Positions 27,281 to 35,834 of a stretch of DNA of 64,000 nucleotides are shown here, one piece after another. The notes under the pieces were generated by a model. It was not told the DNA's origin. It searched no databases and saw only the letters and a list, made by a program, of their open reading frames with translations. This DNA comes from Seramator thermalis (lineage in GTDB: Bacteria; Bacteroidota; Bacteroidia; Bacteroidales; Dysgonomonadaceae), in the NCBI RefSeq assembly GCF_004138125.1, contig NZ_RXHS01000001.1:124001-188000 (forward strand). The letters are read 5' to 3'. Within the stretch, counting starts at the first letter, position 1. Each line of letters begins with the position of its first letter. The position numbers were made by a program, and so were the translations under genes.

Positions 27281-27598
27281 ATGACAAAAAAAGAACTGAC
27301 ACAAGAACAAGAACAATTGGCACGCTTTGCAAAAGCATTGGGACACCCCATTCGCATAGCTATCCTGCAAATGTTAGCAAATGAAAGTTGCTGCTATCAC
27401 GGCGATATGTCCGAAATTTTACCTATTGCCAAAAGCACACTTTCGCAACATTTAAACGAGTTGAAAGATGCCGAATTAATTCAAGGAACAATCACACCAC
27501 CGACCATAAAATACTGTATTAATCAAGAAAATTGGACGTTAGCTAAAAAAATGTTTAGCGACTTATTCATAGAAATGGACAACAAAGAATATTGTTGA
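27281..27598 (+). CDS. arsR: ArsR family metalloregulator of the ars operon
   Basis: 105-residue winged-helix repressor released from DNA by arsenite. The HTH core is ALGHPIRIAILQML followed by SEILPIAKSTLSQHLNELKD; a Cys-Cys pair (residues 37-38, SCCYHGD) and the C-terminal Cys105 are candidate As(III) ligands. I choose the ATG at 27281 because the promoter and operator end just before it; the longer frame starting at 27233 would begin upstream of the -7 box. It is the first gene of the ars operon and 60 nt before arsM. Confidence 0.9.
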   Translation: MTKKELTQEQEQLARFAKALGHPIRIAILQMLANESCCYHGDMSEILPIAKSTLSQHLNELKDAELIQGTITPPTIKYCINQENWTLAKKMFSDLFIEMDNKEYC

Positions 27599-27616
27599 AA
27601 ATTTTTTAAATGAACA

Positions 27617-27641
27617 GTTCGTGTTTCTACGAAATACGAAC
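27617..27641 (+). promoter_or_regulatory. second palindrome with GTTCG half-sites, between arsR and arsM
   Basis: GTTCGT-g-TTTC-tac-GAAA-t-ACGAAC: a 25-bp palindrome broken only by a one-base mismatch and a 3-nt centre, using the same GTTCG/CGAAC arms as the operator before arsR. It ends 17 nt before the arsM ATG. It could be a second ArsR site or an mRNA hairpin tuning arsM expression. Confidence 0.5.
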
Positions 27642-27658
27642 CATTAAATAGTAGAAAT

Positions 27659-28489
27659 ATGACGAACGAAGAACAAATCAAAGAAACAGTAAGGCAAAAA
27701 TACAGTGAAATCGCTGTGCAAGACAAAGAAACAGCCTCTTGTTGCAGTCAGGGAAGTTGCTCGCCCGAAGTGTACAATATGATGAACGAAAATTACAATC
27801 ATTTAGACGGCTACAATCCCGATGCCGATTTGGGCTTGGGTTGTGGGCTACCCACGCAATTTGCTAAAATCAAAAAGGGCGATACGGTAATAGATTTAGG
27901 AAGTGGTGCGGGCAACGATTGCTTTGTAGCAAGAGCCGAAACAGGCGAAGCGGGCAAAGTCATAGGAATTGATTTTACCCCCGAAATGATTAAAAAAGCA
28001 CGTATCAATGCCGAAAAAAAAGGGTATAACAATGTGGAATTTCGACAGGGCGATATTGAAAAAATTCCCGTAACAGCAGCTGCGGCCGACGTAATTGTAA
28101 GCAACTGTGTACTAAATCTTGTCCCAAATAAAAAAGCAGTTTTTAAGGAAATATACAGAGTGTTGAAACCCGGCGGTCATTTCTGCATTTCAGATGTGGT
28201 ACTTACAGACGAACTGCCCGACAAATTAAAAGAAGCTGCCGAAATGTATGCAGGTTGTGTAGCGGGTGCAAGCCACAAAAACAAATATATCGTTGACATA
28301 TACAGCGCAGGATTTCTGAAAGTAAAAATAGAAAAAGAAAAAAACATTATAATTCCTAATGAAATCTTATCTAATTATTTGGAAACAGACGAACTAGAAA
28401 ATTTCAAAAAAGAAAATCCTATACTTTCAATAACAGTTACAGGCTTAAAACCCTCAAACGATTGTAACTGCAATCCGGGATGTTGTTAA
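27659..28489 (+). CDS. arsM: arsenite S-adenosylmethionine methyltransferase
   Basis: 276-residue class I methyltransferase that methylates As(III) to trivalent methylarsenicals. SAM site: GDTVIDLGSGAGNDCFVA (about 77-94) with the ArsM-type LGCGLPTQFAKIKKG just before it. Cysteines expected to hold arsenite are present in CCSQGSCSPEVYN (N-terminal), SNCVLNLVPNK (about 147) and AGCVAGA (about 200); the C-terminus ends in a Cys cluster (CNCNPGCC). Length and motifs match bacterial ArsM. Methylation gives volatile or exportable products; in an anaerobe it also yields toxic methylarsenite, relevant to competition. Confidence 0.93.
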   Translation: MTNEEQIKETVRQKYSEIAVQDKETASCCSQGSCSPEVYNMMNENYNHLDGYNPDADLGLGCGLPTQFAKIKKGDTVIDLGSGAGNDCFVARAETGEAGKVIGIDFTPEMIKKARINAEKKGYNNVEFRQGDIEKIPVTAAAADVIVSNCVLNLVPNKKAVFKEIYRVLKPGGHFCISDVVLTDELPDKLKEAAEMYAGCVAGASHKNKYIVDIYSAGFLKVKIEKEKNIIIPNEILSNYLETDELENFKKENPILSITVTGLKPSNDCNCNPGCC

Positions 28490-28518
28490 ACAAATAAATA
28501 AACAAATAAACAAAAAAA

Positions 28519-28935
28519 ATGGAAAAGAAAATTTTAGTACTCTGCACAGGCAACAGTTGCCGTAGTCAAATTGCCGAAGGATATCTGCGCCACTTTGCAG
28601 GCGACAAAGCCGAAATTTACAGCGCGGGCGTAGAAACGCACGGCGTAAATCCGCGTGCCATTGAAACAATGAAAGAAGACGACATTGATATTTCGAGCCA
28701 CACCTCAAACAATGTGGATGAATACCGAGATATTAATTTTGACTACGTAATAACCGTTTGCGACAATGCCCGCGAACGCTGTCCCTACTTCCCCACAAAA
28801 GCCAAAAAGTTTCACCATAATTTTCCCGACCCGGCAAAAGCGCAAGGTACAGAAGAAGAAATCACAGCCGAGTTTCGCCGAGTGCGCAATATGATAAAAG
28901 AATATTCGCAACAATTTACCAACGAAAATCTGTAA
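28519..28935 (+). CDS. arsC: arsenate reductase, LMW-phosphatase (thioredoxin-coupled) type
   Basis: 138-residue reductase of arsenate to arsenite. The phosphatase-like loop is [17 protein letters not shown] (CX5R, residues about 6-22), followed by [18 protein letters not shown] and an HTSNNVDEY segment; [18 protein letters not shown] carries the further cysteines of the relay, and [10 protein letters not shown] the conserved acidic-loop Asp-Pro. Closest in layout to the S. aureus-type ArsC family. Located between arsM and the ACR3 exporter, so its product is passed to methylation or efflux. Confidence 0.9.
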   Translation: MEKKILVLCTGNSCRSQIAEGYLRHFAGDKAEIYSAGVETHGVNPRAIETMKEDDIDISSHTSNNVDEYRDINFDYVITVCDNARERCPYFPTKAKKFHHNFPDPAKAQGTEEEITAEFRRVRNMIKEYSQQFTNENL

Positions 28936-28942
28936 ACCCGTT

Positions 28943-30013
28943 ATGAGTGCAAATAATTGTAATCCCACGGTAGAGCGTAAACGACTAAGTTTCCTCGACC
29001 GTTACCTTACCCTTTGGATTTTTCTTGCGATGGCAATAGGCGTAGGAGCCGGATATTTTTTCCCTTCCGTGGCAGATGGAATTAACGCGATGTCGAGCGG
29101 AACAACTAACATACCCTTGGCAATAGGCTTAATTCTGATGATGTACCCACCTTTGGCAAAAGTGCGTTACAACCAAATGAGCAAAGTATTTCGCAATACA
29201 AAAGTTCTCACTGCCTCGCTTTTGTTGAATTGGATAATTGGTCCCATTTTGATGTTCGCTTTGGCGGTAATATTCCTGCGAGACTACCCCGAATATTTGG
29301 TCGGACTTATATTGATTGGTTCGGCACGATGTATAGCTATGGTAATAGTTTGGAACGAGCTCGCAGGCGGAAGTCGCGAATACGCCGCGGGATTGGTTGC
29401 CCTCAACAGCATTTTCCAAGTCTTGTTTTACAGCGTTTTCGTTTACTTTTTTGTTTCCGTGATGCTCCCCATTTTTGGTATTTCAACCGAAAGTGTAAAC
29501 ATTACGATGGGCGAAATTGCCAAAAGTGTAGCCATATATCTCGGTATTCCGTTTGCAATGGGCATATTAAGTCAATTGGTATTGGTAAAGTTAAAAGGCG
29601 AAGAATGGTTTTGGAAAAAATTTATTCCTTTCATTTCGCCCATTACTTTAATTGCTTTGTTGTTTACAATTGTACTGATGTTCAGCCTAAAAGGTCAATT
29701 AATTGTACAAATACCGCTCGATGTGGTACGCATTGCCATTCCCTTGCTCATATACTTCGGACTGATGTTTTTGGTCAGCTTCTTTGTGGGTAAGCGAATG
29801 GGTGCAGATTACGAACAAGATGCCGCACTATCGTTTACCGCGGCAGGCAACAATTTTGAATTGGCAATTGCCGTTGCTATTGGCGTATTCGGCATTAACA
29901 GCGGACAAGCATTTGCCGGCGTTATAGGCCCGTTGGTAGAAGTGCCGGCGCTTATTATGTTGGTAAATGTTTCATTATGGCTCAAACGAAAATTTTTTAG
30001 TAATCATAAATAA
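28943..30013 (+). CDS. ACR3 family arsenite efflux transporter
   Basis: 356-residue ten-TM exporter of As(III). Family signatures: [20 protein letters not shown] at the N-terminus, [15 protein letters not shown] in TM3, and [20 protein letters not shown] (about 118-137) with the conserved cysteine of TM4 needed for transport; [20 protein letters not shown] lies in TM9. The gene begins 7 nt after arsC. Here it shares an operon with the ATPase ArsA and chaperone ArsD, so it may be energised by ATP as well as membrane potential. Confidence 0.94.
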   Translation: MSANNCNPTVERKRLSFLDRYLTLWIFLAMAIGVGAGYFFPSVADGINAMSSGTTNIPLAIGLILMMYPPLAKVRYNQMSKVFRNTKVLTASLLLNWIIGPILMFALAVIFLRDYPEYLVGLILIGSARCIAMVIVWNELAGGSREYAAGLVALNSIFQVLFYSVFVYFFVSVMLPIFGISTESVNITMGEIAKSVAIYLGIPFAMGILSQLVLVKLKGEEWFWKKFIPFISPITLIALLFTIVLMFSLKGQLIVQIPLDVVRIAIPLLIYFGLMFLVSFFVGKRMGADYEQDAALSFTAAGNNFELAIAVAIGVFGINSGQAFAGVIGPLVEVPALIMLVNVSLWLKRKFFSNHK

Positions 30014-30024
30014 TAATTCCAAAA

Positions 30025-30441
30025 ATGAAAAAAACAGTATTCGTATTCTTATTGATAGCCGTTCTAACAGGCTGTAATCAATCTGCAAACAAAGCAGACA
30101 ATTCCGCAACCACCACACCAGCCGAAGATGCAACATTGGTAAGCGTCTATTATTTTCACGGAAAGCAACGTTGTAAAACCTGTATTGCAGTGGGCAATAT
30201 AGCCCAAGAAACAGTTGAGAAAGCGTATGCCGACAACTCAAAAGTAGTATTTACAGAAATAAAAACAGACGAAAAAGCCAACATTGGTTTGGTTGAAAAG
30301 TATCAGGTAACTTGGAACGCGCTGATAATTGCCAAAGGCGAAGATTTTATTGATTTAACAGAGCAAGCCTTCGCAATCGCATTAAGCAGCCCCGATGCGT
30401 TGACCAACCTAATCAATGAAGAAGTAAATAAAAGACTGTAA
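30025..30441 (+). CDS. arsF: ArsF family lipoprotein (nitrophenyl-arsenical nitroreductase subunit)
   Basis: 138-residue thioredoxin-fold lipoprotein. The signal ends AVLTGC with the lipid-bearing Cys at 17; then VYYFHGKQRCKTCIAVGN gives a CxxC redox motif (about residues 54-57). This matches the ArsF family, reported together with ArsE and ArsG to reduce and export nitro/amino-aromatic arsenicals such as roxarsone derivatives. The active-site motif is intact, and the neighbours are ArsG and ArsE-like genes. The reaction is taken from literature knowledge of the family, not from this sequence. Confidence 0.78.
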   Translation: MKKTVFVFLLIAVLTGCNQSANKADNSATTTPAEDATLVSVYYFHGKQRCKTCIAVGNIAQETVEKAYADNSKVVFTEIKTDEKANIGLVEKYQVTWNALIIAKGEDFIDLTEQAFAIALSSPDALTNLINEEVNKRL

Positions 30442-30447
30442 TTGCGT

Positions 30448-31149
30448 ATGGAATGGTTGCAACAGTTAGCAGATAGTTCGAATATTCCATTGCTCACGGC
30501 ATTTATTTTGGGACTGATGACAGCCATTAGCCCCTGCCCTTTGGCAATGAATATCACTGCCACAGCATATTTGAGCAAAGACATTGAGAGCAAACAACGG
30601 GTGTTTTTCAACGGACTTTTTTACACGCTTGGGCGAATGTTCAGCTACACCGCCTTGGCAAGCATTATTTATTTCGGTGCGAGCAAGTTTCACATTTCCC
30701 GTTGGTTTCAGCAGATTGACGGATTGTGGATAGGTGTTGCCTTGGTTGTAATTGGTGTACTGATGTTGGATATTATCAAAATCAATATCCCCTTTTTAAA
30801 CAAATGGACTTCACGCGTAAGCGAAAAACAAACCAAACGAAACTATTGGAGCGCATTTATATTGGGAGTTTTATTTGCTTTGGCTTTTTGTCCGTACAGT
30901 GCCGTTTTATATTTTGGCGCACTTATTCCGTTGACGCTCGCGAGTTCTACAGGACTTTTATTGCCGCCTGTTTTTGCGCTTGCAACGGGTTTGCCCGTTC
31001 TCATTATCGCTTGGCTGTTGGCTTACAGCATTTCAAACGTGGGTAGGTTTTACAACAATATGAAGACCTTTGAAAAATGGTTTAAACGTATCGTTGCGGC
31101 GATTTTTATCTTAGTCGGAATTTATTACATAATCTTAGCAATCAGCTAA
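30448..31149 (+). CDS. arsG: ArsG family aromatic arsenical efflux permease (DsbD/CcdA-like fold)
   Basis: 233-residue six- to seven-TM protein. TM1 holds GLMTAISPCPLAMNITATAY with the CcdA-type Cys-Pro, and a later helix holds LFALAFCPYSAVLYFGALIP with the paired Cys-Pro, giving the twin-proline-cysteine pattern of the DsbD/CcdA superfamily. In ars operons next to arsE/arsF this family is called ArsG and proposed to export aromatic aminoarsenicals. I prefer the ATG at 30448 to the TTG at 30442. The gene begins 6 nt after arsF. A role as electron conduit to ArsF is also possible. Confidence 0.77.
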   Translation: MEWLQQLADSSNIPLLTAFILGLMTAISPCPLAMNITATAYLSKDIESKQRVFFNGLFYTLGRMFSYTALASIIYFGASKFHISRWFQQIDGLWIGVALVVIGVLMLDIIKINIPFLNKWTSRVSEKQTKRNYWSAFILGVLFALAFCPYSAVLYFGALIPLTLASSTGLLLPPVFALATGLPVLIIAWLLAYSISNVGRFYNNMKTFEKWFKRIVAAIFILVGIYYIILAIS

Positions 31150-31166
31150 CTAATATCTCAAACAAA

Positions 31167-31406
31167 ATGGAAATAATAATTCTCGGCACCGGATGTGCCA
31201 AATGCAGCGCAACTTATGACAAAGTTGCAAAAGTGCTGAAAGAACAAAACATTTCGGCAGAACTAAAAAAGGAGCAGGATATCCTCGAAATAGTGAAATA
31301 CAACGTAATGTCTTTGCCCGCTATTGTAGTAGATGGCGAAATAAAATTGAAAGGATACGTTCCTTCCGAAGATGAAATTATCAATGCAATAACAAATAAA
31401 AATTGA
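31167..31406 (+). CDS. arsE: small thioredoxin-fold redox protein (ArsE-like)
   Basis: 79-residue cytoplasmic glutaredoxin-like protein. The active site is LGTGCAKCSATYDKVAKVL, a CAKC motif at about residues 9-12, followed by a cis-Pro loop (VMSLPAIVVDGEIKLKGYVP). This matches the small MTH895-type thioredoxins found with ArsF and ArsG. The symbol arsE is assigned from position between arsG and arsD and from the fold; a generic thioredoxin supplying electrons to ArsC is the alternative. Gap to arsD is 4 nt. Confidence 0.7.
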   Translation: MEIIILGTGCAKCSATYDKVAKVLKEQNISAELKKEQDILEIVKYNVMSLPAIVVDGEIKLKGYVPSEDEIINAITNKN

Positions 31407-31410
31407 AAAA

Positions 31411-31746
31411 ATGAACACGAGAGAAATAAAAATTTACGATCCAACCCTGTGTTGCCCCACCGGCTTATGCGGAGTAAATATCGACCCCGAACTGATGCGC
31501 ATTGCAGTAGTTCTTGAAACGTTAAAGAAAAAAGGAATTATTGTGGAGCGGTTTAACCTGCGCGACAACCCACAAGTATATGTTACAAACAAAGTTATCA
31601 ATGATTTTTTAATGAAAGAAGGAGCCGAAAAATTGCCTGTAACTACCGTTGACGGAAAAATAGAAATAACAGCCGCATATCCCACCAACGCCCAAATAGC
31701 CGAATGGTACGGAATGTCAGAAGATGAACTAACGATAAAAAAATAA
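31411..31746 (+). CDS. arsD: arsenite metallochaperone ArsD
   Basis: 111-residue chaperone that hands As(III) to the ArsA ATPase. The three cysteines required for binding are in IYDPTLCCPTGLCG (Cys14, Cys15, Cys20, matching Cys12/13/18 of the E. coli protein). The rest is thioredoxin-like (NLRDNPQVYVTNKVINDFLM, LPVTTVDGKI). Directly precedes arsA by 7 nt, the canonical DA order. Confidence 0.94.
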   Translation: MNTREIKIYDPTLCCPTGLCGVNIDPELMRIAVVLETLKKKGIIVERFNLRDNPQVYVTNKVINDFLMKEGAEKLPVTTVDGKIEITAAYPTNAQIAEWYGMSEDELTIKK

Positions 31747-31753
31747 TGCACCA

Positions 31754-33463
31754 ATGATACAATACAATCCTGCCGAACAGCAATTTACAAAATATATATT
31801 TTTCACAGGAAAAGGCGGCGTTGGTAAAACCTCCGTAGCCTGTGCAACAGCAGTTAATTTAGCCGACAGCGGGAAGAAAGTTTTGTTGGTAAGCACCGAT
31901 CCTGCTTCAAATTTACAAGATGTCTTTGAATTGAATTTAGACAACAAAGGCACAGAAATTCCCGAAGTGAAAGGACTTACCGTTATCAACCTCAACCCCG
32001 AACAAGCCGCAGCCGAATATCGCGAAAGCGTGATAGCGCCCTATCGCGGCAAATTGCCCCAAAGTGTCATTACCAATATGGAAGAACAATTATCAGGCTC
32101 TTGTACGGTTGAGATTGCGGCTTTCAATGAATTTTCCGACATTCTCGCCAACGATGAAAAGCGAGAAAAATTCGACTACATTATTTTCGATACCGCCCCC
32201 ACAGGACACACGTTGCGTATGTTGCAATTGCCTTCGGCGTGGAACACTTTCATTGACGAAAACACCACAGGTGCGTCTTGTCTTGGGCAGTTGTCGGGAT
32301 TAGAAGACAGAAAAGATATTTATAAATTAGCAGTAAATACATTGTCAGATAGTGATTTAACAACGTTGTTTTTGGTCAGCCGTCCCGATGAAACGCCGTT
32401 AATAGAAGTAGAACGCTCGGCAAACGAATTGGCAGAACTCGATATTAAGTCGCAAAATCTCATTATCAACGGCATTTTAGAACAACCGGACAACAACGAC
32501 AAAATCTCAAAAGCATTGTACAGCAGGCAGCAAAACGCATTAAAAAACCGTCCGCAGTCGTTATTGAATATGCAGACCTATTTCATTCCGTTGCGTTCTT
32601 ACAATATGGTTGGTACAGCCAATATTCGCAATATGCTAACGGAAGATACGGCAGAACAATTGGAAAAAATAGAAACCATAAAAAACGATTTTCTGAACAT
32701 TGAAAATCTGATTGACGACCTTTACAAAACCAACAAACGTGTAATCTTCACAATGGGCAAAGGCGGAGTAGGAAAAACCACCATTGCCGCCGCTATTGCC
32801 AAAGGTTTGGCGGAGCGTGGAGTAAAAGTGCATTTAAGCACCACCGACCCTGCCAATCATTTAAGTTTTGTGAATACAGACGGATTATCCGTGAGCCACA
32901 TAGACGAAAAAGCGGTATTGGAAGCCTATCAAAAAAAAGTGTTGAACAAAGCCCGTCAAACAATGGGCGATGCCGATTTGAGTTACATTGAAGAAGATTT
33001 GCGTTCGCCCTGCACCCAAGAAATTGCAGTGTTCAACGCCTTTGCCGAAATTGTAGCAATGTCCGAAAATCAAGTCGTGGTAATAGACACCGCCCCAACC
33101 GGACACACGCTATTGTTGCTCGACGCCACATTAAGTTACCACCACGAAGTAGAGCGTACGCAAGGAAACATTACCCCCGCGGTTCGAGACCTGTTGCCAA
33201 GATTACGAAACCCGCAGGAAACCGAAGTTGTAATTGTTACCCTGCCCGAAGCAACACCCGTATTTGAAGCCGAACGCCTCCAACAAGATTTAAAACGCGC
33301 AGGAATTACAAATAAGTGGTGGCTTATAAATAGCAGTTTGCTTTTAACTGATACGCAAAACCCATTCTTGAAATCAAAAGCACAAGGCGAAAAACGTTGG
33401 ATTGATGAGGTAAACAAATTATCGGAAGGAAATGCGGTGGTAATGAAATGGGAAAGTAGTTAA
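31754..33463 (+). CDS. arsA: arsenite-activated pump-driving ATPase ArsA
   Basis: 569-residue duplicated ATPase. P-loop 1 is FFTGKGGVGKTSVAC (about residues 16-30) and P-loop 2 FTMGKGGVGKTTIAAA (about 331-346). The three As(III)-activating cysteines are present: SGSCTVEIAAF, NTTGASCLGQ and RSPCTQEIAVF. Both DTAPTGHTLR/DTAPTGHTLLL signal-transduction motifs are intact. Length is standard for bacterial ArsA. It is last of the nine-gene operon and should associate with the ACR3 exporter, since no ArsB is present. Confidence 0.95.
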   Translation: MIQYNPAEQQFTKYIFFTGKGGVGKTSVACATAVNLADSGKKVLLVSTDPASNLQDVFELNLDNKGTEIPEVKGLTVINLNPEQAAAEYRESVIAPYRGKLPQSVITNMEEQLSGSCTVEIAAFNEFSDILANDEKREKFDYIIFDTAPTGHTLRMLQLPSAWNTFIDENTTGASCLGQLSGLEDRKDIYKLAVNTLSDSDLTTLFLVSRPDETPLIEVERSANELAELDIKSQNLIINGILEQPDNNDKISKALYSRQQNALKNRPQSLLNMQTYFIPLRSYNMVGTANIRNMLTEDTAEQLEKIETIKNDFLNIENLIDDLYKTNKRVIFTMGKGGVGKTTIAAAIAKGLAERGVKVHLSTTDPANHLSFVNTDGLSVSHIDEKAVLEAYQKKVLNKARQTMGDADLSYIEEDLRSPCTQEIAVFNAFAEIVAMSENQVVVIDTAPTGHTLLLLDATLSYHHEVERTQGNITPAVRDLLPRLRNPQETEVVIVTLPEATPVFEAERLQQDLKRAGITNKWWLINSSLLLTDTQNPFLKSKAQGEKRWIDEVNKLSEGNAVVMKWESS

Positions 33464-33484
33464 ATAATTTAAAAATAAATAAAA

Positions 33485-33989
33485 ATGAAAGCACAAAGTA
33501 CAAAAACCCAAAAAAAATCACTCAACAATTAATGTTAGTGACATTTTAGAAGTTTTATCACAACACAACTTCTCTAACCAAAAGCAAGTTGAGTTACTTC
33601 AAGTGCTCAACTTTGCTTTATTCAAAAAAAAATATCCGCACGACCTTTGCGGAATTATCGACAGGAAAATACTAATCCTGCAACAACCGTCTCATACGTC
33701 CGAAAAAGACAATCCCCAAAAGAGCGGAACAACACGAACCCTGAAAGTTACTACCGATGTACTGATAATACTTTTGCAAAAATCAGGCATTAGTGTCCTC
33801 TCAGACGACAAAACAAAAATGGCTCGACTGATAAGTTACCTTACAGGTTTTTCCGAAGAGAAAATCAGGCAACGCCTCTCAAACACCGAAGAATTAACTT
33901 CGTACCACAGAACGGAAGTCGAAACAATAAACAAAATACTTACAGATTTAAACTGCGATATATCAATCAAATATAATAAGCAACGATAA
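33485..33989 (+). pseudogene. unidentified element protein, frame interrupted at an A8 run
   Basis: From 33540 to 33989 one frame is open and protein-like (DILEVLSQHNFSNQKQVELL, then LNFALFKKKYPHDLCGIIDR and a lysine-rich C-terminus), but upstream it has no ATG, GTG or TTG before an in-frame stop at 33486. An ATG at 33485 in the adjacent frame encodes MKAQSTKTQKK and then meets eight adenines (33510-33517). Removing one base, or slipping there, joins the two into about 168 residues. A start at GTG 33603 giving 128 residues is the other possibility. I do not recognise the family; it is probably a nucleic-acid-related accessory protein of the element. Confidence 0.5.
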
Positions 33990-33990
33990 T

Positions 33991-34006
33991 CTGTAACCGA
34001 TTACAG
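33991..34006. repeat. short palindrome after the frameshifted ORF
   Basis: CTGTAA (33991-33996), CCGA, TTACAG (34001-34006), a perfect 6-bp-arm palindrome immediately after the stop codon. Possible protein-binding site upstream of the replication operon. Confidence 0.35.
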
Positions 34007-34043
34007 TAACCCATTACACACTCCTTTTTCCTATTCTTTTGCA

Positions 34044-34079
34044 CCACGGCTTATAAACGTAAGTCGTGGTTTTCTTTTT
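34044..34079 (+). terminator. terminator before the HTH/replication operon
   Basis: CCACGGCTTA (34044-34053) pairs with TAAGTCGTGG (34060-34069), one G-T pair, 6-nt loop, followed by TTTTCTTTTT. Confidence 0.8.
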
Positions 34080-34122
34080 ATTGGCACAAAAGTAAATCCA
34101 ACCGCCGAAAACAAAAATAATT

Positions 34123-34473
34123 ATGTTTTCTGATGACATTTCTTTCAACGATGTGCCCAAAGCCGTAGCACATTTAATCAACAAGGTAGAGAAAATCGAA
34201 GCCTTGTTAGTCACAAAACAATCGCAAGCACAAGAAACAAACCAATGGCTAAACCTCGATGATTTGTGCAAATACCACCCGGACCGTCCCGCAAAACCTA
34301 CGGTTTATGCGTGGGTAGGCCAACGTTCAATACCATACCACAAAAAGGGCAAAAAATTAATGTTTCTGAAAAATGAAATTGACGATTGGCTCAAACAAGG
34401 CAGACGAAAAACCGCCGCCGAAATCCAAACCGAAGCCGAACAATTTGTATATGGTAAAAGAAACAGAAAATGA
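34123..34473 (+). CDS. HTH (excisionase-type) DNA-binding protein
   Basis: 116-residue protein with an N-terminal coiled helix (VPKAVAHLINKVEKIEALLV) and a C-terminal HTH_17-type domain: WLNLDDLCKYHPDRPAKPTV, AWVGQRSIPYHKKGKKLMF and FLKNEIDDWLKQGRRK. This layout is common in proteins beside Bacteroidetes mobilization/replication genes and often called excisionase or HTH protein. Its stop overlaps the next start (ATGA at 34470-34473), so it begins a coupled operon with the next two genes. It may control the operon or act as a directionality factor. Confidence 0.8.
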   Translation: MFSDDISFNDVPKAVAHLINKVEKIEALLVTKQSQAQETNQWLNLDDLCKYHPDRPAKPTVYAWVGQRSIPYHKKGKKLMFLKNEIDDWLKQGRRKTAAEIQTEAEQFVYGKRNRK

Positions 34474-34820
34474 GCAAGCCAAGATTATTAGCCGACATTC
34501 TGAAAGATTACTTTCAGAATAGCCAGGAGCAGTTCGCCATTGAGTTTCGTCGTCATTTCAACATTCAGCCAATTGTAAATCTTGATTTGGTTTCAAACGA
34601 AACATTAAACACGATGGTCGAAAATTCTTTCCTCGAAGATTGGATAGATGGACAAATTGTTATGCAAACTTTACACGTAAGTCCCCGCACTTTGCAGACA
34701 CTTCGCACAAACGGTACTTTGCCTTACACAAAATTTAGCAACGGTAAAATTTTCTACCTCCGCCAAGACGTCGAAAAAATATTGAAACAAAATTACAGCC
34801 GGAAAGGAAGTAGTAGATGA
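34470..34820 (+). CDS. second HTH domain protein of the replication operon
   Basis: 116 residues. The C-terminal half is another HTH_17-like domain (WIDGQIVMQTLHVSPRTLQT, then TNGTLPYTKFSNGKIFYLRQ). The N-terminal half (RLLADILKDYFQNSQEQFAI) is not recognised. Start and stop both overlap neighbouring genes by ATGA. DNA binding is inferred; a paired regulator or excisionase function is plausible. Confidence 0.75.
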   Translation: MSKPRLLADILKDYFQNSQEQFAIEFRRHFNIQPIVNLDLVSNETLNTMVENSFLEDWIDGQIVMQTLHVSPRTLQTLRTNGTLPYTKFSNGKIFYLRQDVEKILKQNYSRKGSSR

Positions 34821-35806
34821 CTGTCACAAAAAAATCAATTTTGGAAATAACAAACTATGGATTAAATATTTATAGTCATATCTTACGGCTCTACTATCCC
34901 GATGAAGTCGTTATCAAATTGGTTGGAAGAGATTGCGGCTTATGCCGCAACCCTTTCAATGCCAACAAAAACACATTGCACATTTTCATTGAAAAAGAAA
35001 ATATTTTAGGCAATTCTCTTGACAGAGAATTTGCCAAACATACCGATAGCGAAAACGCTATACCCGCGGGCGATGCGTTCGGCTTTGCCGAACTACACTA
35101 CAAACAGCAAGACGATGAACTTTTGCAAACCCTTAATCGAGAACTAAATTTGCGTATAGGAGAGGACAGAAACTTTTATCCCAAACGGCAAGCGTTTGCA
35201 AATGCTGAAAAACCTTGTCCGGTTTTCAGTCCTAAAAGTCCTTACAGTCCTTTTAATCCTCTATTTTCATTCTTCAAAGCCCCAATATCCAACACCAAAC
35301 CGCATAAAGCGGTTAGGTTGCTTGATATTTACAACTATATTGTTGGCAAGTATGCAAAACACCGTACCGAAAAATTGCAAGCAATGCTTGTAGTGACGGA
35401 CGGTCGTCCGTCTAATTCCGCAAGACATTTCAAAGCCGCCAACTTCGATTATTGTACCTTTTCGGGTGTTTTTACTACCCGGAACGACAAAGCATTAGTA
35501 AAACATTCGGGTTTGTTGTGTCTTGATTTCGACCACTTGCAAAATGTTCAAAAACTGCGTTTTCAACTTTTGCAAGACGAATATTTTGAAACACAATTAC
35601 TTTTCGTCAGCCCTTCGGGCAATGGGTTGAAATGGATAATCCAAGTTGATATAACCCAAGCCACACACGCGGATTATTTTTTGTCGGTAGCAAACTATCT
35701 AAAAGCAACTTACAATATTGAAGTTGACAAATCGGGAAAAGATACTTCGCGGGCCTGTTTCCTGCCACACGACCCACAGGCGTTTATAAACCCCAAATTG
35801 GTGTAA
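34817..35806 (+). CDS. BT4734/VirE-N family protein (primase-like N-terminal domain)
   Basis: 329-residue protein. The C-terminal half matches the BT4734-like/VirE N-terminal domain: HSGLLCLDFDHLQNVQKLRF (about 230), LLFVSPSGNGLKWIIQVDI and VDKSGKDTSRACFLPHDPQA. The acidic DFDH and the SPSG-GLK motifs are those seen in primase-polymerase-like families. The N-terminal part (about 1-160) is not assigned. It is followed 28 nt later by a DUF3987 protein; together they look like a split primase/helicase pair that would start replication of the excised element. No frameshift seen. Confidence 0.8.
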   Translation: MTVTKKSILEITNYGLNIYSHILRLYYPDEVVIKLVGRDCGLCRNPFNANKNTLHIFIEKENILGNSLDREFAKHTDSENAIPAGDAFGFAELHYKQQDDELLQTLNRELNLRIGEDRNFYPKRQAFANAEKPCPVFSPKSPYSPFNPLFSFFKAPISNTKPHKAVRLLDIYNYIVGKYAKHRTEKLQAMLVVTDGRPSNSARHFKAANFDYCTFSGVFTTRNDKALVKHSGLLCLDFDHLQNVQKLRFQLLQDEYFETQLLFVSPSGNGLKWIIQVDITQATHADYFLSVANYLKATYNIEVDKSGKDTSRACFLPHDPQAFINPKLV

Positions 35807-35834
35807 TTAGTTACAATTCGTAAAAATTTGTAGT

